Source of the DNA: Bacillaceae bacterium UBA7792
GTDB taxonomy: Bacteria; Bacillota; Bacilli; Bacillales; Cytobacillaceae
Direction: 5' to 3'
NCBI GenBank assembly: GCA_002480735.1
Contig: DLCS01000175.1
Coordinates: 1 to 24,450, forward strand
Length of the DNA: 24,450 nucleotides
Shown: in pieces, positions 1-7,056 of the stretch
How the letters are laid out: every line of letters starts with the position of its first letter
How positions within the stretch are numbered: position 1 is the first letter of the stretch
Notes under the pieces: generated by a model
Database searches by the model: none
The model's input: the letters and a program-made list of their open reading frames with translations, nothing else
What the model was told of the DNA's origin: nothing
Program-made: the position numbers and the translations under genes

Positions 1-558
1 GAAAACCCTAGATGGTTTTGCAAGCTTGAAGAGAAACTAGCAAAAGCACAATATGTTCTCTCAAGACGACAGGAAGCAGCTCTTAAACGAAAATGCAAAT
101 TGGATGAAGCAAAAAACTATCAAAAGCAAAAACGGAAAGTAGCTCGTATCCACGAGAAAATAGTAAATGCCAGAACAGACTATTTGCAAAAAATCTCAAC
201 CGAAATCATCAAAAACCACGATGTAATCGGAATGGAGGATTTGCAAGTATCTAACATGCAAAAGAATCACAAGTTAGCCAAGGCAATCAGTGAAGTATCG
301 TGGTCACAATTTAAAACGATGCTCGAGTATAAAGCAAAATGGTATGGCAAAGAAGTGGTTACTGTATCCAAAACTTTTGCCAGTTCTCAGCTATGTTCTA
401 GTTGTGGATATCAAAATAAAGACGTTAAAAATCTTAATCTTCGTGAGTGGGACTGCCCTTCTTGTAGTACGCATCACGATAGAGACATTAACGCAGGCAA
501 AAATCTTGAAAGCGAAGCCATAAGGCTTCTAACCGTAGGAACTACGGGGCTAGCCTAA
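1..558 (+). CDS. tnpB: RNA-guided endonuclease TnpB (C-terminal part)
   Basis: The reading frame is already open at base 1, so only the last 185 residues are here; the usual length is about 370-400. TnpB is an RNA-guided RuvC-like nuclease that cuts the transposon donor joint and helps the element persist. Visible are the second RuvC motif GMEDL (catalytic Glu), a four-cysteine zinc finger (CSSC then CPSC), and the last RuvC motif DRDINAGKN with its catalytic Asp. The tail [10 protein letters not shown] is typical of the family. The first RuvC Asp is outside the window. Nothing in the visible part is broken, so the nuclease may be intact. The 3' coding sequence overlaps the probable guide-RNA scaffold. 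Confidence 0.9.
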   Translation, partial: ENPRWFCKLEEKLAKAQYVLSRRQEAALKRKCKLDEAKNYQKQKRKVARIHEKIVNARTDYLQKISTEIIKNHDVIGMEDLQVSNMQKNHKLAKAISEVSWSQFKTMLEYKAKWYGKEVVTVSKTFASSQLCSSCGYQNKDVKNLNLREWDCPSCSTHHDRDINAGKNLESEAIRLLTVGTTGLA

Positions 559-640
559 TCAATTAGAAGCCGATAGGCCTCCTTACTTAGGAATCCCCCA
601 CTTCAAGCAGCTCGTAAGAGATACTAAGTGGTGGGTAGTT
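480..640 (+). ncRNA. Probable omega-RNA (reRNA) scaffold of TnpB
   Basis: In TnpB elements the guide-RNA scaffold overlaps the 3' end of tnpB and runs to the right end; the guide is the sequence beyond it. Three pairings are visible: 524-530 with 565-571 (GGCTTCT/AGAAGCC), a perfect 6-bp hairpin 533-538/542-547 with a GAA loop nested inside it, and the terminal stem 595-603/626-635. The 5' limit is a guess. In the present arrangement the RNA would run into the group II intron at 641 unless that intron splices. Confidence 0.5.
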
Positions 641-1341
641 GTGCGAAACGTTTCCTTATAAGTGCTTATGCATGAAATAGGAGAATTGCTATAAAGCAAT
701 TATAACTGATTAACTGAAACTCGGAATGAAAGCCGTCATGTTGAGCTGAAACGAGTTATCTAATACTCCTGCATGCACAGAATGGTAGTAGCCTGAATGT
801 GTATGAAGCTAGGTGAAGTCGGCTGAAATGAACCTAAGTTGCTCATATAGGATATGGCTCATGATAGGTCGGGATGCTATAAAATATCTAGGGTGAGAAT
901 GTCTAATAGGACTGACAAACTTGCGAATGTACGGGTCTAAAGCCACCATTATATTGAAAGATATAAACTACAAATTATAGGGTTAACCACCGAAAAGTAT
1001 GAATAGCTACTAAGAAATTCGGGATACTCAACGATGAGAGTATAGAGTTAACAGGTTCAGAGTGAGCACCTAAGGATACATGTAAAGCTAGGTTAATCGG
1101 AACGTTGTAAGCAAGAAACATCTATCACAAACGACTGACTACTATCGGGATGGTGTCTATAAGGGTCAACCGAAATGACTTTATTCTTGTGAAAGTAGGG
1201 ACACAGTACCAATGAAGCGTGTAACGAACGTGGAGGGATAGTCCCAAGTCTTGTACTTTGAAAACTAAATCAACTAAATGAAACTCACAGGGTCGAGTAA
1301 GATGATGGGACTTTTCATACGAAAGGAGAAACAATCCATCG
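641..1341 (+). ncRNA. Group II intron RNA domains I-III (no gene)
   Basis: This 700-base stretch holds no credible gene. It is the folded ribozyme core upstream of the maturase ORF. Apart from the GTGCG 5' end and the candidate exon-binding sites at 943-950 and 1005-1011, I did not assign individual helices. The maturase ribosome binding site AAAGGAG is at its end (1322-1328). Confidence 0.75.
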
Positions 1342-3144
1342 GTGAGTACGGCATTACGATATGCGGAATATTATGATATGCAAAATATATTCGATATTCT
1401 TTATGAACGAAGTAAAAATAACGCTACAAAAGGATTAAGACTATATGAACATATCATATCAAAAGAAAATATTTTACTAGCTTACAGAAACATTAAAGCT
1501 AATACAGGTTCTAAGACAGCAGGAACAGACGGCATAACTATAGATCAATACAAAATAGAAAATGTTGAATCATTTGTTGTTGATATAAGAAACACTTTAG
1601 AAAATTATAAACCCCAAACCGTTAGAAGAGTTGAGATACCAAAACCAAATGGAAAGAAACGCCCATTAGGTATACCGACTATGAGGGATAGACTTATCCA
1701 ACAGATGTTCAAACAAGTGTTAGAGCCAATATGTGAAGCGAAATTCTACAATCATTCATATGGTTTTAGACCGAATAGGTCAACCCATCATGCAATGGCA
1801 AGATGTCAGTATCTAATAAATAGAACTGATCACCACCATGTAGTAGATATAGATATACAAGGTTTCTTTGATAATGTAAACCATACTAGATTGCTAGAAC
1901 AAATGTATAGAATAGGCATCAGTGATAAAAGAGTTCTTTCAATAATATCCAAGATGTTAAAAGCACCGATACAGGGTCAAGGGATACCAACTAAAGGGAC
2001 ACCTCAAGGTGGAATCTTATCGCCGTTATTGTCAAACATTGTTCTGAATGACCTAGACTGGTGGATAGCGAATCAATGGGAAAAAATGAAAACGGATTTT
2101 AAATATAAAAACCAAACAATTAAGACTCGAATGCTTAAAAAGTCAAATCTAAAACAAATATATATCGTAAGATATGCAGATGACTTTAAAATTTTTACAA
2201 ATTCCCACAAATCAGCGATTAAAATATTCCATGCAGTAAAAGGATACCTCAAAAATCAACTAAACCTTGACATATCAACCGAGAAATCAACAATTACTAA
2301 TTTAAGAAGGAGAAAATCAGAATTTTTGGGTTTCTCTCTTAAAGCCGTATGTAAAGGAAATAAAATTGTAGCGAATACACACATCATGGACAAGAAAATA
2401 ACAGCCATCTTAGATAAGTCTAGGAAGCTAATACATGACATTAGGAGAAACCCCACACCAAAGAACCTCAACCTCTATAATTCCTACATTCTTGGCATTA
2501 GAAACTACTACAGAATCGCAACACACGTAAATCTGGATTTTGCCAAAATAGACCATCGACTTTATCGAACCTTGCACAATCGCCTTAAATCAATAGGGAA
2601 ATATGGGATACCCATCAAACCTTCTGAAACGTACAAACGACTTCATAAAAACAAATACAGAACGTACGAAATAGCGGGTATCCATTTATACCCCTTAAAA
2701 GACATACAAACTAAGAACGCTATGAATTTTAGCCAAGATATGTGTAACTACACGAAAGAAGGCAGAATAAAACTTCATAAAAATCTTAAAGCCGACATTG
2801 CAACGGAAATTTATAAAATGCTACAAACATACTATGATAACGACAAATTAGAATTTGCAGATAATAGAATTTCAAAATACTCTATGCAATTAGGCAAATG
2901 TGCGGTAACAGGGAAATTTCTCCTTGCTAATGAAGTTCACTGTCATCACAAGATTCCTCGTCAAATGGGTGGAACGGATAAATTCAGTAATCTCGTAGTA
3001 GTTCACAAAAATGTTCATAGGTTAATCCATGCAACAGAAGAAAAGACGATTGAGCGATATAAAAAAATTCTCCAATTGGATGGGAAACAATTGGAGAAAG
3101 TAAATCAATTTCGTAAAGTTTGTAATTTAGTTGCTTTAGGATAA
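1342..3144 (+). CDS. ltrA: Group II intron reverse transcriptase/maturase with HNH endonuclease
   Basis: A 600-aa intron-encoded protein that assists splicing and copies the intron into DNA targets (retrohoming). Reverse-transcriptase blocks appear in order: NTGSKTAGTDG near residue 55, IPKPNGKKRPLGIPT near 100, YGFRPNRST near 135, VVDIDIQGFFDNV, GTPQGGILSPLLSNI near 220, and the catalytic YADD at 278-281. EFLGFSLK follows, then a maturase (X) region at roughly 340-470. The C-terminus carries an HNH nuclease with C520, C534-H535-H536 and the later HKNVHRLIH. The GTG start at 1342 follows AAAGGAG by 13 bases; the next in-frame ATG, at 1378, lacks as good a site. Length is typical and no frameshift is visible, so it is probably functional. 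Confidence 0.93.
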   Translation: MSTALRYAEYYDMQNIFDILYERSKNNATKGLRLYEHIISKENILLAYRNIKANTGSKTAGTDGITIDQYKIENVESFVVDIRNTLENYKPQTVRRVEIPKPNGKKRPLGIPTMRDRLIQQMFKQVLEPICEAKFYNHSYGFRPNRSTHHAMARCQYLINRTDHHHVVDIDIQGFFDNVNHTRLLEQMYRIGISDKRVLSIISKMLKAPIQGQGIPTKGTPQGGILSPLLSNIVLNDLDWWIANQWEKMKTDFKYKNQTIKTRMLKKSNLKQIYIVRYADDFKIFTNSHKSAIKIFHAVKGYLKNQLNLDISTEKSTITNLRRRKSEFLGFSLKAVCKGNKIVANTHIMDKKITAILDKSRKLIHDIRRNPTPKNLNLYNSYILGIRNYYRIATHVNLDFAKIDHRLYRTLHNRLKSIGKYGIPIKPSETYKRLHKNKYRTYEIAGIHLYPLKDIQTKNAMNFSQDMCNYTKEGRIKLHKNLKADIATEIYKMLQTYYDNDKLEFADNRISKYSMQLGKCAVTGKFLLANEVHCHHKIPRQMGGTDKFSNLVVVHKNVHRLIHATEEKTIERYKKILQLDGKQLEKVNQFRKVCNLVALG

Positions 3145-3158
3145 AAGAATAAGATGGA

Positions 3159-3192
3159 ATGCCTAATGCGGTGAAAGTCGCACGTTGGGTAT
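3159..3192 (+). ncRNA. Group II intron domain V
   Basis: Exactly 34 nt. The lower helix is 3159-3166 with 3185-3192. A two-base CG bulge (3183-3184) is followed by an upper helix 3167-3170/3179-3182 (TGCG/CGCA), extended by two G-U pairs under a GAAA tetraloop. All match the domain V consensus except the catalytic triad position: 3160-3162 reads UGC where AGC (or CGC in class C) is usual. Confidence 0.85.
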
Positions 3193-3194
3193 GG

Positions 3195-3241
3195 AGCAGG
3201 GGAAAAGATGGCGATTACATCAAAGTCTTACCTATTGCTAT
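3195..3241 (+). ncRNA. Group II intron domain VI and 3' splice site
   Basis: The helix is 3195-3202 with 3231-3239. A3234 is bulged out between pairs 3199/3235 and 3200/3233. That bulged A is the expected lariat branch point, seven bases before the intron end at 3241. The first 3' exon base would be C3242. Confidence 0.7.
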
Positions 3242-3357
3242 CAATGATCCTTATTCCGCTTATTTCCCTTACTATTATCTCCGCTTGTAATTTCCTTAGA
3301 GAACTCCGTTTTCGGAGAATTTTGATTACGACTGCCCTTATTATATTTTTTCGTCAT
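3241..3357 (-). CDS. Small hydrophilic protein, unrecognised (38 aa)
   Basis: A 38-residue ORF rich in Lys, Asn, Ser and Gly, starting MTKKYNKGSRN and ending KRNKDH. It has a strong ribosome binding site, AAGGAGGG at 3364-3371 on the minus strand, six bases before the ATG. I do not recognise the family; composition and neighbourhood recall small spore proteins, but that is only a resemblance. The TGA stop lies exactly at the mobile-element junction (its last base is the last intron base), so the stop may have been created by the insertion and the original protein may have been longer. It could also be a pseudogene remnant. Confidence 0.45.
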   Translation of the reverse strand: MTKKYNKGSRNQNSPKTEFSKEITSGDNSKGNKRNKDH

Positions 3358-3680
3358 CGATAGCCCTCCTTTTAGCTTAGTTTTTCTTTATCAAAGATAA
3401 TTATGCCAAAAAAAAGAGACCTCTAAATGAGGTCAATTAAAAAGGGGGAATTACACTTGTATCCTTATTGTTACCAAATTTCCCCACTTCTAATCATCAT
3501 TACTAAATATTTTTGCCTTTATTTATATTCCCTGCAATAAAGCTGGAGGAACCGGGTGAATGTGACAAAGGGCTAAACTACTAATACATTCGCCTTTTCT
3601 TGCTAGATTAGTGGAAAAGCCCTCAACGATGATGGGAAAACTACATATTAAGTAGTAAAGCCGTCAAGGGGGTGAAAAGG
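3358..3680. other. Intergenic region without a recognised gene
   Basis: It holds the ribosome binding site of the 38-aa ORF, the minus-strand terminator, and a possible interrupted hairpin. In that hairpin GGGCT and ACTAA near 3570-3585 pair with TTAGT and AGCCC near 3607-3621. A small palindromic patch ACTAC...GTAGT follows near 3640-3657. The cotW-like gene presumably has a mother-cell promoter here. I see CATATTAAG near 3642, which only partly fits a sigma-K -10 element, so I do not call it. Confidence 0.4.
3407..3434 (-). terminator. Rho-independent terminator on the minus strand
   Basis: On the minus strand a 6-bp stem GACCTC/GAGGTC (3418-3423 with 3429-3434) is followed after two bases by eight Ts. 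No minus-strand gene can be seen just upstream of it (3435-3640), so what it terminates is unclear. Confidence 0.45.
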
Positions 3681-3962
3681 TTGGGAGAAATGAATGAGAA
3701 ATTACAAAGCCTATCCAAGGGTCTTCTAGGGCTCCATGTCAAAGACGTGTTCAGCAAAAAAAAGGATGGTTTAAAGTTGAGGAATCTTTCTGATGATGAT
3801 AAGGAAAAAATTCGCAATCTCTTTAAGGATCTTGAACAACAAGTGAATGATTTTGTCAGCAAAACAAAGGAAAAAGGGACCGCTACCGAAGCAGAAGCGG
3901 AAGGAAAAGCGAAAAAGACCCGAACAACTCTAAGAGATCGAGTTAGAAAAAATAAAAGGTAA
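3681..3962 (+). CDS. cotW: CotW-like spore coat protein
   Basis: A small, highly charged protein of about 93 residues. The central LRNLSDDDKEKIRNLFKDLEQQV stretch (quoted in part: SDDDKEKIRNLFKDL) and the Lys/Arg-rich tail resemble B. subtilis CotW as I remember it, and it sits directly before cotX, as in the cotVWX cluster. CotW helps assemble the insoluble outer coat/crust. The near-perfect ribosome binding site AAGGGGGTGA (3666-3675) favours the TTG at 3681. GTG at 3672 overlaps that site, and ATG at 3690 is also possible. Only 13 bases separate it from cotX, so the two are surely one transcript. The assignment rests on weak similarity plus context. Confidence 0.62.
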   Translation: MGEMNEKLQSLSKGLLGLHVKDVFSKKKDGLKLRNLSDDDKEKIRNLFKDLEQQVNDFVSKTKEKGTATEAEAEGKAKKTRTTLRDRVRKNKR

Positions 3963-3975
3963 AGGAGAGATATGA

Positions 3976-4503
3976 ATGTTAGGCGAGAGAACTCATAATC
4001 GTGTAATGGCAGAAAGATTTGAACCGAGCTGTGAAGTAAGGGAAGAAAGAAGGGAATGCCCTGAGAGAAGGGAGTCTCATGATAGAAGATGGAACGCCCT
4101 GGATCGGAACTGCCGTTTCCCATTTGATGACGAAGAGGCACTCCAAGCTGCAGACCAAGTATCTGATGTGGAACAAAAATCTGTTGAACGAATCATTATA
4201 AAAGACAGCTGTGATATCAAAGTAAGAACAACAGAAACTCAAGTAGCAGTCTCCTTACAGGCTGCCTTACAAGTGGCCATTGCCCTAGTCGTCAATTTAA
4301 CCATTGCAGACAATGAGCAAGCAGAGATGGTAACACAGGAATTGCTACAATTCTCCCAAATTGAGCAAGTGAATCGTCAAACCGTTTATATTGAAAATTC
4401 ACGTGATATTGAAGTCACAACAAGTGACACAGATGTGGCTGTATCCATCCAATTACTACTTCAATTACTACTAGCATTACTCATCCAAATTGATATCTTC
4501 TAA
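3976..4503 (+). CDS. cotX: Spore coat protein CotX
   Basis: A 175-aa coat protein of the CotX/CotV family (Coat_X domain), an insoluble outer-coat/crust component of spores. The N-terminal third (1-65) is charged and contains an Arg/Glu-rich stretch. Two copies of the family repeat follow: IIIKDSCDIKV...VAVSLQAALQVAIALVV near 72-110, and VYIENSRDIEV...VAVSIQLLLQLLLALL near 136-172. Each is a short polar beta-like segment followed by a Leu/Ala-rich hydrophobic one. The last residues, IQIDIF, match the usual ending. Length is close to B. subtilis CotX (about 172). AAAGGAG at 3961-3967 is eight bases before the ATG. No cotV, cotY or cotZ is present nearby. Confidence 0.88.
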   Translation: MLGERTHNRVMAERFEPSCEVREERRECPERRESHDRRWNALDRNCRFPFDDEEALQAADQVSDVEQKSVERIIIKDSCDIKVRTTETQVAVSLQAALQVAIALVVNLTIADNEQAEMVTQELLQFSQIEQVNRQTVYIENSRDIEVTTSDTDVAVSIQLLLQLLLALLIQIDIF

Positions 4504-4598
4504 GCATCACTCGTTCACCAGGCCGAATGCGCTACTAACACTGTAATCCAGTTAAACCGTATGGTATTTCTTACAACCCAAACCTCCTCTTATATAAA

Positions 4599-4640
4599 AG
4601 TAGCATGTTAGTGTATATACTTACATGCTACTCTTTTTTT
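4599..4640. terminator. Rho-independent terminator shared by convergent cotX and nikE
   Basis: A perfect 10-bp stem (4599-4608 with 4623-4632) is followed on the plus strand by CTTTTTTTT, giving strong termination after cotX. On the minus strand the same stem lies directly after the nikE stop and is followed by a shorter TTTT run, so it may also end the transporter operon. Confidence 0.8.
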
Positions 4641-5247
4641 ATTTTCTAATTAAGCTCGAGAAATCTATAATCCTCGTGGAAATCTGATTAAGCAAATGTG
4701 GATCATGGCTAATCGCTAACACCCCGAGGTTCTTATTCTTCACCAAATCCAATACCGTATGCCATATCCCGGCCTGTGTGACAGCGTCAAGCATCGTAGT
4801 CATTTCATCAGCAATCAAGAATTGAGTCTGCTTGCCAAGTGCTCTCGCAAGACAAAAACGCTGTAATTCTCCCCCCGAAAGCTCTGCTGGCGAGCGCTCT
4901 AGCCATTCATTTTTAAACCCTAGAGATAATAGAAGCTCCTCATTGATAGAATGAACCTCCGTGAAAATTCTACTCATTCGCCATTGTGGGTTAATCGCTT
5001 TTTCAGGATGCTGAAGCACCATTTGAATAGGATTGAAACCATCGGGAATATGCCGCTTTCCATCAAGAAGGATCATCCCCTCAATGGGGGAGAGATAACC
5101 AGCGATTAATTTTCCTAGCGTTGTTTTTCCTGTCCCGCTTGGCCCCTTGAGACCAACTATTTCTCCTCTTTGAACGGTCAAATGAACATCCTTAAACAGC
5201 CATTGATTCGCTTGATATCGATAGCTTAATCCCCTTGCTTCAAGCAT
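4639..5247 (-). CDS. nikE: Nickel/oligopeptide-type ABC transporter, second ATPase (NikE-like)
   Basis: One of two ATPases that would power the NikABCDE-type importer from the cytoplasm. Visible are Walker A GPSGTGKTT near residue 36, the signature LSGGELQRF, Walker B LIADE and the switch His in AISHD. The frame is open upstream, but the ATG at 5247 (MLEARGLSYRY) is the right start. It gives a family-like N-terminus, overlaps the nikD stop by eight bases, and has AGGTG seven bases upstream. At 202 residues it is clearly shorter than typical NikE/DppF (about 250-330) because it lacks the C-terminal oligopeptide extension. All nucleotide-binding motifs are kept. Nickel as substrate is inferred from the adjacent hydrogenase operon. 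Confidence 0.82.
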   Translation of the reverse strand: MLEARGLSYRYQANQWLFKDVHLTVQRGEIVGLKGPSGTGKTTLGKLIAGYLSPIEGMILLDGKRHIPDGFNPIQMVLQHPEKAINPQWRMSRIFTEVHSINEELLLSLGFKNEWLERSPAELSGGELQRFCLARALGKQTQFLIADEMTTMLDAVTQAGIWHTVLDLVKNKNLGVLAISHDPHLLNQISTRIIDFSSLIRK

Positions 5248-6199
5248 AATTACACCTGACCATGGTTTCATATATGATTCGCTCTTTAGGCTGCTTTTCT
5301 TTACATTGTTCCGTAGATATAGGGCACCGGGGATGGAAAATACATCCTGAAGTGATTTCATCGGCATATGGTTGATGTCCCTGTAATGGGACAAAACCAT
5401 TTTGAGGTAGAGCATGCCAAAGTGCTTTCGTGTATGGATGAAGAAGTCTTTCCCCGTTCCCCTCGAAATTGATTGAATTTGTGATCTCGACAATGCGACC
5501 ACCATAGAGGACAGCAACCTTGTTGGCGATTTTAATGGCTGTTTCTATATCATGGGTGATGAAGATAATGCCTTTGCCACCCGAACTTAGCTCTTGGATA
5601 GATTTTATCATTTCATTTAGTGAGTCAGGATCTAGCCCAGGTGTGGGCTCATCAGCAATTATTAGTTCAGCAGTTCCTATCATAGCAGTAGCTGCCAATA
5701 CCCTTCTAGCCATGCCTCCAGACAGCTCAAAGGGGTAATATTCACTCACCTCACGAGCTAGATGCAGCTTATCATAGATGTTCCTTCGTTCGTGATTAAT
5801 ACATTTTCCCCTGTAAATTTGCTTTCCAGTTTTCATTAAAGGATCTAAAGCATTAATAGATTGGGGGATAAGTGCAATATGCTTTCCGCGCAGTTGATCC
5901 AGATTGCCATCTGTAAGCTCTACACCCATGAATCTCATACTTCCCTCCACCTTTGAGTTTTCTGGTAAGAGGCCGAGAATCGCATTGGCTAGTAGACTTT
6001 TCCCCGAACCACTAGCCCCAACAATGGCCATAATTTCTCCTTTTTCAATCGTGAAATTAAGCTGATGAAGGATTTGTCTCGTTGTTTCATGTAATCCCCT
6101 TTGGTATTGACGGAAGAAAAGAGATAGATTTCTCACCTCAAGAAGAGGAGCATATGTATCGCAATGTAGCTTCGTCTTATTTTTAAAATATCCTCTCAT
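5240..6199 (-). CDS. nikD: Nickel/oligopeptide-type ABC transporter, first ATPase (NikD/DppD-like)
   Basis: A 319-aa cytoplasmic ATPase of the Opp/Dpp/Nik family. Walker A is GASGSGKSL (near 61-69). The Q-loop (IPQSINALDPL), signature LSGGMARRV, Walker B LIIADEPT and switch ITHD follow in order. The C-terminus has the family-specific extension with the Cys motif CIFHPRCPISTEQC, typical of DppD/OppD/NikD partners. It follows nikC after only two bases and overlaps nikE, so translation of the three is probably coupled. Family membership is firm. Nickel specificity is inference; peptide or other metal-chelate transport is the alternative. Confidence 0.87.
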   Translation of the reverse strand: MRGYFKNKTKLHCDTYAPLLEVRNLSLFFRQYQRGLHETTRQILHQLNFTIEKGEIMAIVGASGSGKSLLANAILGLLPENSKVEGSMRFMGVELTDGNLDQLRGKHIALIPQSINALDPLMKTGKQIYRGKCINHERRNIYDKLHLAREVSEYYPFELSGGMARRVLAATAMIGTAELIIADEPTPGLDPDSLNEMIKSIQELSSGGKGIIFITHDIETAIKIANKVAVLYGGRIVEITNSINFEGNGERLLHPYTKALWHALPQNGFVPLQGHQPYADEITSGCIFHPRCPISTEQCKEKQPKERIIYETMVRCNYA

Positions 6200-6201
6200 A
6201 T

Positions 6202-7056
6202 TTACACCTGCCAGCTCTTAAATTGATAAGGAGATACAAATTTACGAACGTTTTGGCCTAACAAATCAAAGATGCTGATCATGACTAATAAGGAAAGGCC
6301 CGGAAAGAAAGCGAGCCACCACATCCCAGTGGACAAGTATTTCATTGATTCAGATAAAATTATGCCAATGGCTGGTTCTTCTGGAGACAATCCAAAGCCC
6401 AGGAAGGTAATGGTTGCCTCATGTAAAATAGCGTGAGGAAACATCAATATGAACCCAACGATTATTTGCGGGGCTAGCAATGGAAGATAATGATGAATTG
6501 CGATCCACCAGCTTGATTTTCCAAGGCTTCGAGAAATCTGGATATAGGGTGTATTCTTGATTTGTAATAATTCAGCTCGCAATACACGTGTAAGGCTTGG
6601 CCAATGGGTAAGGGCCAAACCAATGACGACTGCCTTCATTCCTCCGCCAAAGGCGAAAGCAATTAATAACAATGTAACAATATGTGGCAGACTAAGAAAA
6701 AGATCAATGCACCAGGTGACCATCCGATCAAGAAGTTGATTTAATGAAGCAAGGAAACTTAGAAAAACAGCTATAACGGTACTAGAAAAGGCTGCGAGGA
6801 TTCCAACCGAAAAGCTCAAGGTTAATCCCTTCAAAGTCCGCGCCAGCATATCCCTTCCTAACCAATCCGTTCCAAATAGATTGGATAAGGAAGGAGCGAT
6901 ATTTCGATTTTCTAAATGGACATCCAGTTTCTTTGCATCAACAAAGAAACCACTCGTGACCATGATGAAAAGAATGATCACGGACAGGAGGATGAGCGCT
7001 AATGTCTGTTTTCTCAAGCTCCATTTCTTTCTTGTAATTACCAATTCCCGATTCAT
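6202..7056 (-). CDS. nikC: Nickel/oligopeptide-type ABC transporter, permease 2 (NikC-like)
   Basis: A 284-aa inner-membrane permease of the DppC/NikC type. An N-terminal membrane segment (around residues 17-38) is followed by GTDWLGRDMLART, the classic DppC-family signature, and then about five more membrane helices. A cytoplasmic coupling loop (SLGKSSWWIAIHHYLPL) contacts the ATPase. The frame extends 12 codons further upstream. The ATG at 7056 is preferred because it has AAAGGAG seven bases before it and forms an ATGA overlap with the nikB stop. Confidence 0.87.
   Translation of the reverse strand: MNRELVITRKKWSLRKQTLALILLSVIILFIMVTSGFFVDAKKLDVHLENRNIAPSLSNLFGTDWLGRDMLARTLKGLTLSFSVGILAAFSSTVIAVFLSFLASLNQLLDRMVTWCIDLFLSLPHIVTLLLIAFAFGGGMKAVVIGLALTHWPSLTRVLRAELLQIKNTPYIQISRSLGKSSWWIAIHHYLPLLAPQIIVGFILMFPHAILHEATITFLGFGLSPEEPAIGIILSESMKYLSTGMWWLAFFPGLSLLVMISIFDLLGQNVRKFVSPYQFKSWQV

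Larger units (their letters stand above)
1..640 (+). mobile_element. IS200/IS605-family (IS1341-type) element, 3' part with right end
   Basis: This is the right-hand part of a TnpB-carrying insertion sequence; the left end and any tnpA lie before base 1. It contains the C-terminal two-fifths or so of tnpB and a structured right end. That end has a 9-bp stem (595-603 with 626-635, one bulged T) followed by GTAGTT at 635-640. Elements of this type commonly finish GTAGTTCA or similar. The next two bases past the group II intron, CA at 3242-3243, would complete that end, so the intron appears to sit just inside the terminus. The element boundary is inferred from family resemblance and was not compared with an empty site. 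Confidence 0.72.
641..3241 (+). mobile_element. Group II intron with LtrA-type ORF
   Basis: A complete mobile ribozyme of 2601 nt. It starts with GTGCG at 641, the group II 5' consensus, and ends AT at 3240-3241. About 700 nt of structured non-coding RNA (domains I-III) precede the ORF, which lies in domain IV. A canonical 34-nt domain V (3159-3192) and a domain VI with a bulged A at 3234, seven bases before the 3' end, follow it. Possible EBS2 (943-950) pairs with the 5' exon 627-634 over 8 bp, and possible EBS1 (1005-1010) pairs with 635-640 over 6 bp including one G-U. These independently support the 5' boundary. It lies in the sense orientation relative to tnpB and interrupts that element's right end. 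The HNH-bearing maturase argues against class C; class B is my best guess. Confidence 0.88.

Noticed and set aside
641..3241. Group I intron / classical IStron
   Set aside because: The domain V, the bulged branch A, the GTGCG start and the LtrA-type reverse transcriptase all belong to group II; no group I core was seen.
641..3241. Class C group II intron (these insert after terminator hairpins, and a hairpin does precede the site)
   Set aside because: The maturase has an HNH endonuclease and plausible EBS1/EBS2 pairings exist, both unlike class C.
3302..3320. CTCCG-TTTT-CGGAG hairpin followed by AATTTT as a plus-strand terminator
   Set aside because: It is only 5 bp, lies inside the minus-strand 38-aa ORF and has a broken T run; no plus-strand gene needs it.
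3641..4141. Minus-strand ORF (166 aa) over cotW/cotX
   Set aside because: It lies opposite two genuine coat genes and looks like the low-complexity reverse of their charged coding sequence.
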